A stretch of DNA of 7,624 nt from Vulcanimicrobiota bacterium (lineage in GTDB: Bacteria > Vulcanimicrobiota > Vulcanimicrobiia > Vulcanimicrobiales > Vulcanimicrobiaceae), in assembly GCA_014305015.1 (NCBI GenBank), contig JACRUB010000094.1:1-7624 (forward strand), written 5' to 3'. The notes under the pieces are model-generated. The model was not told the DNA's origin. It did no database searches and saw nothing but the letters and a program-made list of their open reading frames with translations. A program made the translations under genes and the position numbers. This document shows, in pieces, positions 5,049 to 7,624 of the stretch (positions are counted from its first letter, which is position 1; the number at the start of each line of letters is the position of its first letter).

Positions 5049-7169
5049 TTATGGGGCCGGCGGCAAGCCTCGCTCTTTCAATAGGGGCCCGACCTCGGGA
5101 TCCTTGCCGTAGAAGGTGCGGAACAATTGAGCGAGATCTTCGGAGTGCCCACGTGAAAGAATCATATCGCGAAAGCGCTGGCCATTAGCGCGTGTTAGCC
5201 CGCCGTGCTGAACGAACCACTGGTAGGCATCATCGTCAAGCATTTCGCTCCACATGTATGCATAGTAGCCCGCTGCGTAGCCGCCGCCCCAAATGTGCGC
5301 AAAGTAACTCGAACGGTAGCGCGGAGGAACGGCCGGGAAATCCGTGTGCGAACGTGCAAGTGCCTGCGTTTCAAATTGATCCACATCTTGTTTGGGCGAA
5401 CCAGCCGGCAAGAGATGCCACGCCATGTCGAGTTCGTCGGCTGCAAGCTGCTCGCCGAGTGGATAGCTCTTGTTGAAGCTCGAGGCTGCATTCATTTTTT
5501 CGATCAACGCCTGAGGCATCGGCTCGCCCGTCTTGTAGTGGAAAGCATAGTGTTTGAGAATGGACGGATAGCTTGACCAGTGCTCGTTGAATTGCGAGGG
5601 GAACTCAACGTAATCTCGTGAGGTATTCGTCCCTGAGATGGACGGATATCTTCCCGCTGCAAACATGCCGTGCAGCGCATGCCCGAATTCGTGGAACATA
5701 CCCCCGACATCGCCCGCAGTAAGGAGCGTGGGTTGACCGGCCGGCGCCTTGGTAAAGTTCTCGACGTTATAAACGACCGGTTTGGTGCCGAGCAACTTCG
5801 ATTCTCCCACGAAGCTGGCCATCCACGCGCCGCCATCCTTATTGTCGCGCTTGAAAAAATCAAAGTACATCAGCGCGAGCGCCGAGCCATCTTTGTCAAA
5901 GACCTGGAAGACCCGTACATCAGGGTTGTACACCGGGATGTCGTGCCGCTCTTTGAAGGTTATTCCATAGAGCTGCGTTGCAGCGAACAGAAGGCCATTG
6001 GTGAGCACGTTGTTGATCTCGAAGTACGGCCGCACTTCGTTGTCGTCAAGATTGTATTTTGACTTGCGGACCTGCTCGGCATAGTGCTGCCAATCCCAAG
6101 GCTCGATCGTTCCGGATTGGCCGTCCGCTTTCATCGCCGCTTGAAGTTCTGCCGCATCCGCCGCTACCTTTGCACGCGCCGCCGGAATCATTGCCGTTAG
6201 AAAGCGTTGCACGTTTGCCGGCGTCTTGGCCATCGCGTCTGTTAAGGAATACGCGGCGTACGTTGGATAGCCGAGCAAGTGGGCTTTCGTCTCGCGAAGC
6301 TGGGCGATGGCTGCGATCGTGCTGCGGGTATCGTTTTCGTCACCCTTCTCGGTGCGCGTAATGGAATGTTCGAAAAGCTGCTGTCGCACGCTGCGATCGT
6401 TGAGTTGTTGTAGGGCCGGCTGCTGAGTCGTATTTTGCAGCGGGATTAGCCACTTGCCGGCAAGCCCGCGAGCAGTCGCAGCTTGAGCGGCTGCGGCGAC
6501 GGCGGCGTCGCTGAGGCCAGAGAGTTGCGAAGCATTATCCAACACGAGCGCTCCCGCTTTTGTGCCGGCGAGCAGTTTGCGCGTAAAGGTCGTCCGAAGG
6601 ATGGACAGCTGCTGGTTGAGGCTGCGGAGTTTACTCTGATCCGCGGCACTGAGTTGTGCTCCGGCTTTGACGAAGTTCGTGTAGTAGACACGCACGAGCT
6701 GCGCCGACTCAGGGTCGAGGTGCAGGCTGCTTAAACGAGCGTGGACGCTCTTGACGCGCGCAAACAGTTTTGGGTTGAGATAAATCGCATCGGAGTGCGC
6801 CGCGAATTTTGGCGCTTCGACCTCTTGAACATGCTGGAGCGTCGGATTGGTATTTGCTTGACTGACGGCGAAAAACGTGTTGCCGACGCGGGTGAGAAGC
6901 TGCCCGCTTTTCTCCATCGCGACCAAGGTGTTCTCGAAAGTGGGTTTCGCCGGATTGTTCGCGATCGCTTGAATTTCGCGCAGATGCTGCGCCATCGCCA
7001 CATCGAAAGCCGGCAAGTAATCGCTGTCCTTAATGCGGTCGAACATCGGCGCCCCAAAGAGTAACGTGCTCAGCTGCAGCAGCGGATTGGCCGGCGCGCT
7101 TGAGACGCTAGTGGGAATCGATGCAGCAAATAAAACGATGAGTAATAAAAAAATGATCCGACGAAACAT
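5049..7169 (-). CDS. dcp: Exported M3-family zinc metallopeptidase (peptidyl-dipeptidase Dcp type)
   Basis: A 706-residue thimet-oligopeptidase-family enzyme, close in length to E. coli Dcp (681) plus a signal peptide. Dcp-type enzymes release dipeptides from the C-terminus of oligopeptides. Residues 1 to about 25-27 are a signal peptide (MFRR, a long Leu/Ile/Phe core, then SSAPAN), so it should act outside the cytoplasm. Residues 28 to about 450 are the helical domain with the usual N-terminal strings (PTFENTL, SALNxxL-like helices). The active site is HEFGHALH from His493: His493 and His497 bind zinc with Glu522 (YVEFPSQ), and Glu494 is the catalytic base; the His497-Glu522 interval of 25 equals that of E. 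coli Dcp. HIWGGGYAAGYYAY at 625-638 supplies the His and Tyr residues that contact substrate. The ATG at 7169 is chosen for GGAGG 7 bases upstream. The stop abuts that of the convergent lipoprotein gene. OpdA-type oligopeptidase is the main alternative. Confidence 0.93.
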   Translation of the reverse strand: MFRRIIFLLLIVLFAASIPTSVSSAPANPLLQLSTLLFGAPMFDRIKDSDYLPAFDVAMAQHLREIQAIANNPAKPTFENTLVAMEKSGQLLTRVGNTFFAVSQANTNPTLQHVQEVEAPKFAAHSDAIYLNPKLFARVKSVHARLSSLHLDPESAQLVRVYYTNFVKAGAQLSAADQSKLRSLNQQLSILRTTFTRKLLAGTKAGALVLDNASQLSGLSDAAVAAAAQAATARGLAGKWLIPLQNTTQQPALQQLNDRSVRQQLFEHSITRTEKGDENDTRSTIAAIAQLRETKAHLLGYPTYAAYSLTDAMAKTPANVQRFLTAMIPAARAKVAADAAELQAAMKADGQSGTIEPWDWQHYAEQVRKSKYNLDDNEVRPYFEINNVLTNGLLFAATQLYGITFKERHDIPVYNPDVRVFQVFDKDGSALALMYFDFFKRDNKDGGAWMASFVGESKLLGTKPVVYNVENFTKAPAGQPTLLTAGDVGGMFHEFGHALHGMFAAGRYPSISGTNTSRDYVEFPSQFNEHWSSYPSILKHYAFHYKTGEPMPQALIEKMNAASSFNKSYPLGEQLAADELDMAWHLLPAGSPKQDVDQFETQALARSHTDFPAVPPRYRSSYFAHIWGGGYAAGYYAYMWSEMLDDDAYQWFVQHGGLTRANGQRFRDMILSRGHSEDLAQLFRTFYGKDPEVGPLLKERGLPPAP

Positions 7170-7280
7170 CAAAATGCCTCCAGCTCTACAATCGGTTGCC
7201 CGACCATTTCCAGGATGATTGCGACCGTCCTTGAGCAGTGTGCCAAGGCGTTGGCCTCGGCCATGCAAAAGGGGGCAGAT
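7170..7280. promoter_or_regulatory. Divergent intergenic region between the two exported hydrolase genes
   Basis: These 111 bases must hold the promoters of both the M3 peptidase (leftward) and the DUF885-like gene (rightward). A small inverted repeat, GCCAA with TTGGC around a 4-base spacer, lies at 7242-7255. On the minus strand TTGGCA (7246-7241) could serve as a -35 box, but no good -10 box follows at the right distance. The promoters are inferred from gene order rather than read from strong motifs. Confidence 0.35.
7177..7181 (-). promoter_or_regulatory. Shine-Dalgarno site fixing the M3 peptidase start
   Basis: On the minus strand GGAGG lies 7 bases before the ATG at 7169. The frame stays open upstream to an ATG at 7547, but that extension would run antisense through the next gene, has no Dcp-like content and would bury the signal peptide. 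Confidence 0.8.
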
Positions 7281-7624
7281 ATGACTAGAATTTTCGCATT
7301 TGTTCTCGTCCTGGCGCTTGTCGGCGCCGCCCCCACACCCGCCGCCTCCGATGCCTCCGTCGTTGATGAGCTTGCCGCGCAATACTTTCAACACGAGCTG
7401 GCCACCGATTATTCTCTGCGCTCTGAAATCGGCAAGCCGATCGACACCATCCGTCCTATTACCTATGAAAATGCGCAGACCGATGCCACGTTTGCGCAGA
7501 GCGCCATGGATCGGCTCAAAACGATCCAACCCGCGAAGCTCGATCACGCCCGCTCGATAACACTGAGTAATTTACGGTATCTAGCCGGGAACGAAGTCGC
7601 AAACGCCAAGTACTTTTGGCTTCA
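7281..7624 (+). CDS. Exported protein, probably DUF885 family, N-terminal part (3' end outside window)
   Basis: The ATG at 7281 follows AAAAGGGGG with a 5-base spacer, and the frame is open to the window edge (114 codons seen). Residues 1 to about 22 form a signal peptide (MTR, a hydrophobic core, then Ala/Pro-rich PTPAAS). The mature start, DELAAQYFQHELATDYSLRS, followed by the spaced helix MDRLKTIQPAKLDHARSITL with its Asp-Arg-Leu-x2-Ile and Leu-x5-Ile-x-Leu pattern, recalls the N-terminus of DUF885 proteins. Those are large exported proteins with a metallopeptidase-like HExxH further downstream. That motif is outside the window, so the family call is a resemblance only. It is divergent from the exported M3 peptidase, which would suit a shared role in peptide breakdown. 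The reading frame and export signal are secure; the family is moderate. Confidence 0.8.
   Translation, partial: MTRIFAFVLVLALVGAAPTPAASDASVVDELAAQYFQHELATDYSLRSEIGKPIDTIRPITYENAQTDATFAQSAMDRLKTIQPAKLDHARSITLSNLRYLAGNEVANAKYFWL

Noticed and set aside
5052..5100. Two GGGGCC-type GC-rich patches near the convergent gene ends, considered as a terminator
   Set aside because: They lie inside the M3 peptidase coding end, do not form a convincing long stem with each other, and no T-run follows on either strand.
7170..7547. Upstream in-frame extension of the M3 peptidase to an ATG at 7547
   Set aside because: It lies antisense to the exported gene that starts at 7281, has Gly/Arg-rich non-conserved content, and ignores the GGAGG-preceded ATG and signal peptide at 7169.
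1..7624. Search for tRNA, rRNA, CRISPR repeats, transposase genes, prophage or toxin-antitoxin genes
   Set aside because: No cloverleaf, regularly spaced direct repeat, DDE or integrase motif, or small paired toxin-like frames were seen; nearly all bases are accounted for by eight ordinary genes.

Overview
The window (7,624 bases, moderately GC-rich by eye) is ordinary dense bacterial chromosome. It holds eight protein genes, two of them cut by the window edges. There are no RNA genes, insertion sequences, CRISPR arrays or phage genes that I can see. The organism is almost certainly a diderm (Gram-negative-type) bacterium: the first protein ends like an outer-membrane beta-barrel, four proteins carry cleavable-looking Sec signal peptides and one has a lipobox. 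The phylum cannot be fixed from the sequence. An uncultured group such as Eremiobacterota would fit the look of the genes, but this is only a weak impression.

Layout. (1) 1-1409, plus strand: the 3' end of a beta-barrel-like protein, then 22 bases later an orphan PstS-type periplasmic binding protein, closed by a strong hairpin terminator. No pstC, pstA or pstB follows. (2) 1429-5048, plus strand: four tightly packed genes that look like one operon. tdh (L-threonine 3-dehydrogenase) overlaps kbl (glycine C-acetyltransferase) by 17 bases; together they turn L-threonine into glycine and acetyl-CoA. Twelve bases after kbl comes a secreted protein made of two copies of an unrecognised domain. It overlaps by 8 bases a small lipoprotein that I read as a third copy of the same domain. 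(3) 5049-7169, minus strand: an exported M3-family zinc peptidase (peptidyl-dipeptidase Dcp type), whose stop codon directly abuts the stop of the lipoprotein gene. (4) 7281 to the right edge, plus strand: the start of another exported protein, probably of the DUF885 family, divergent from the peptidase across a 111-base intergenic region.

How the parts may fit together (inference): an exported dipeptidyl-releasing peptidase and a possible second exported hydrolase would supply small peptides and amino acids, and Tdh-Kbl would catabolise threonine. The tie between threonine breakdown and the secreted repeat-domain proteins has no obvious explanation. That trio of related domains, each with two cysteines 55-56 positions apart, is the most novel-looking element of the window. 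I found no sign of a defence system, secondary-metabolite cluster or mobile element.
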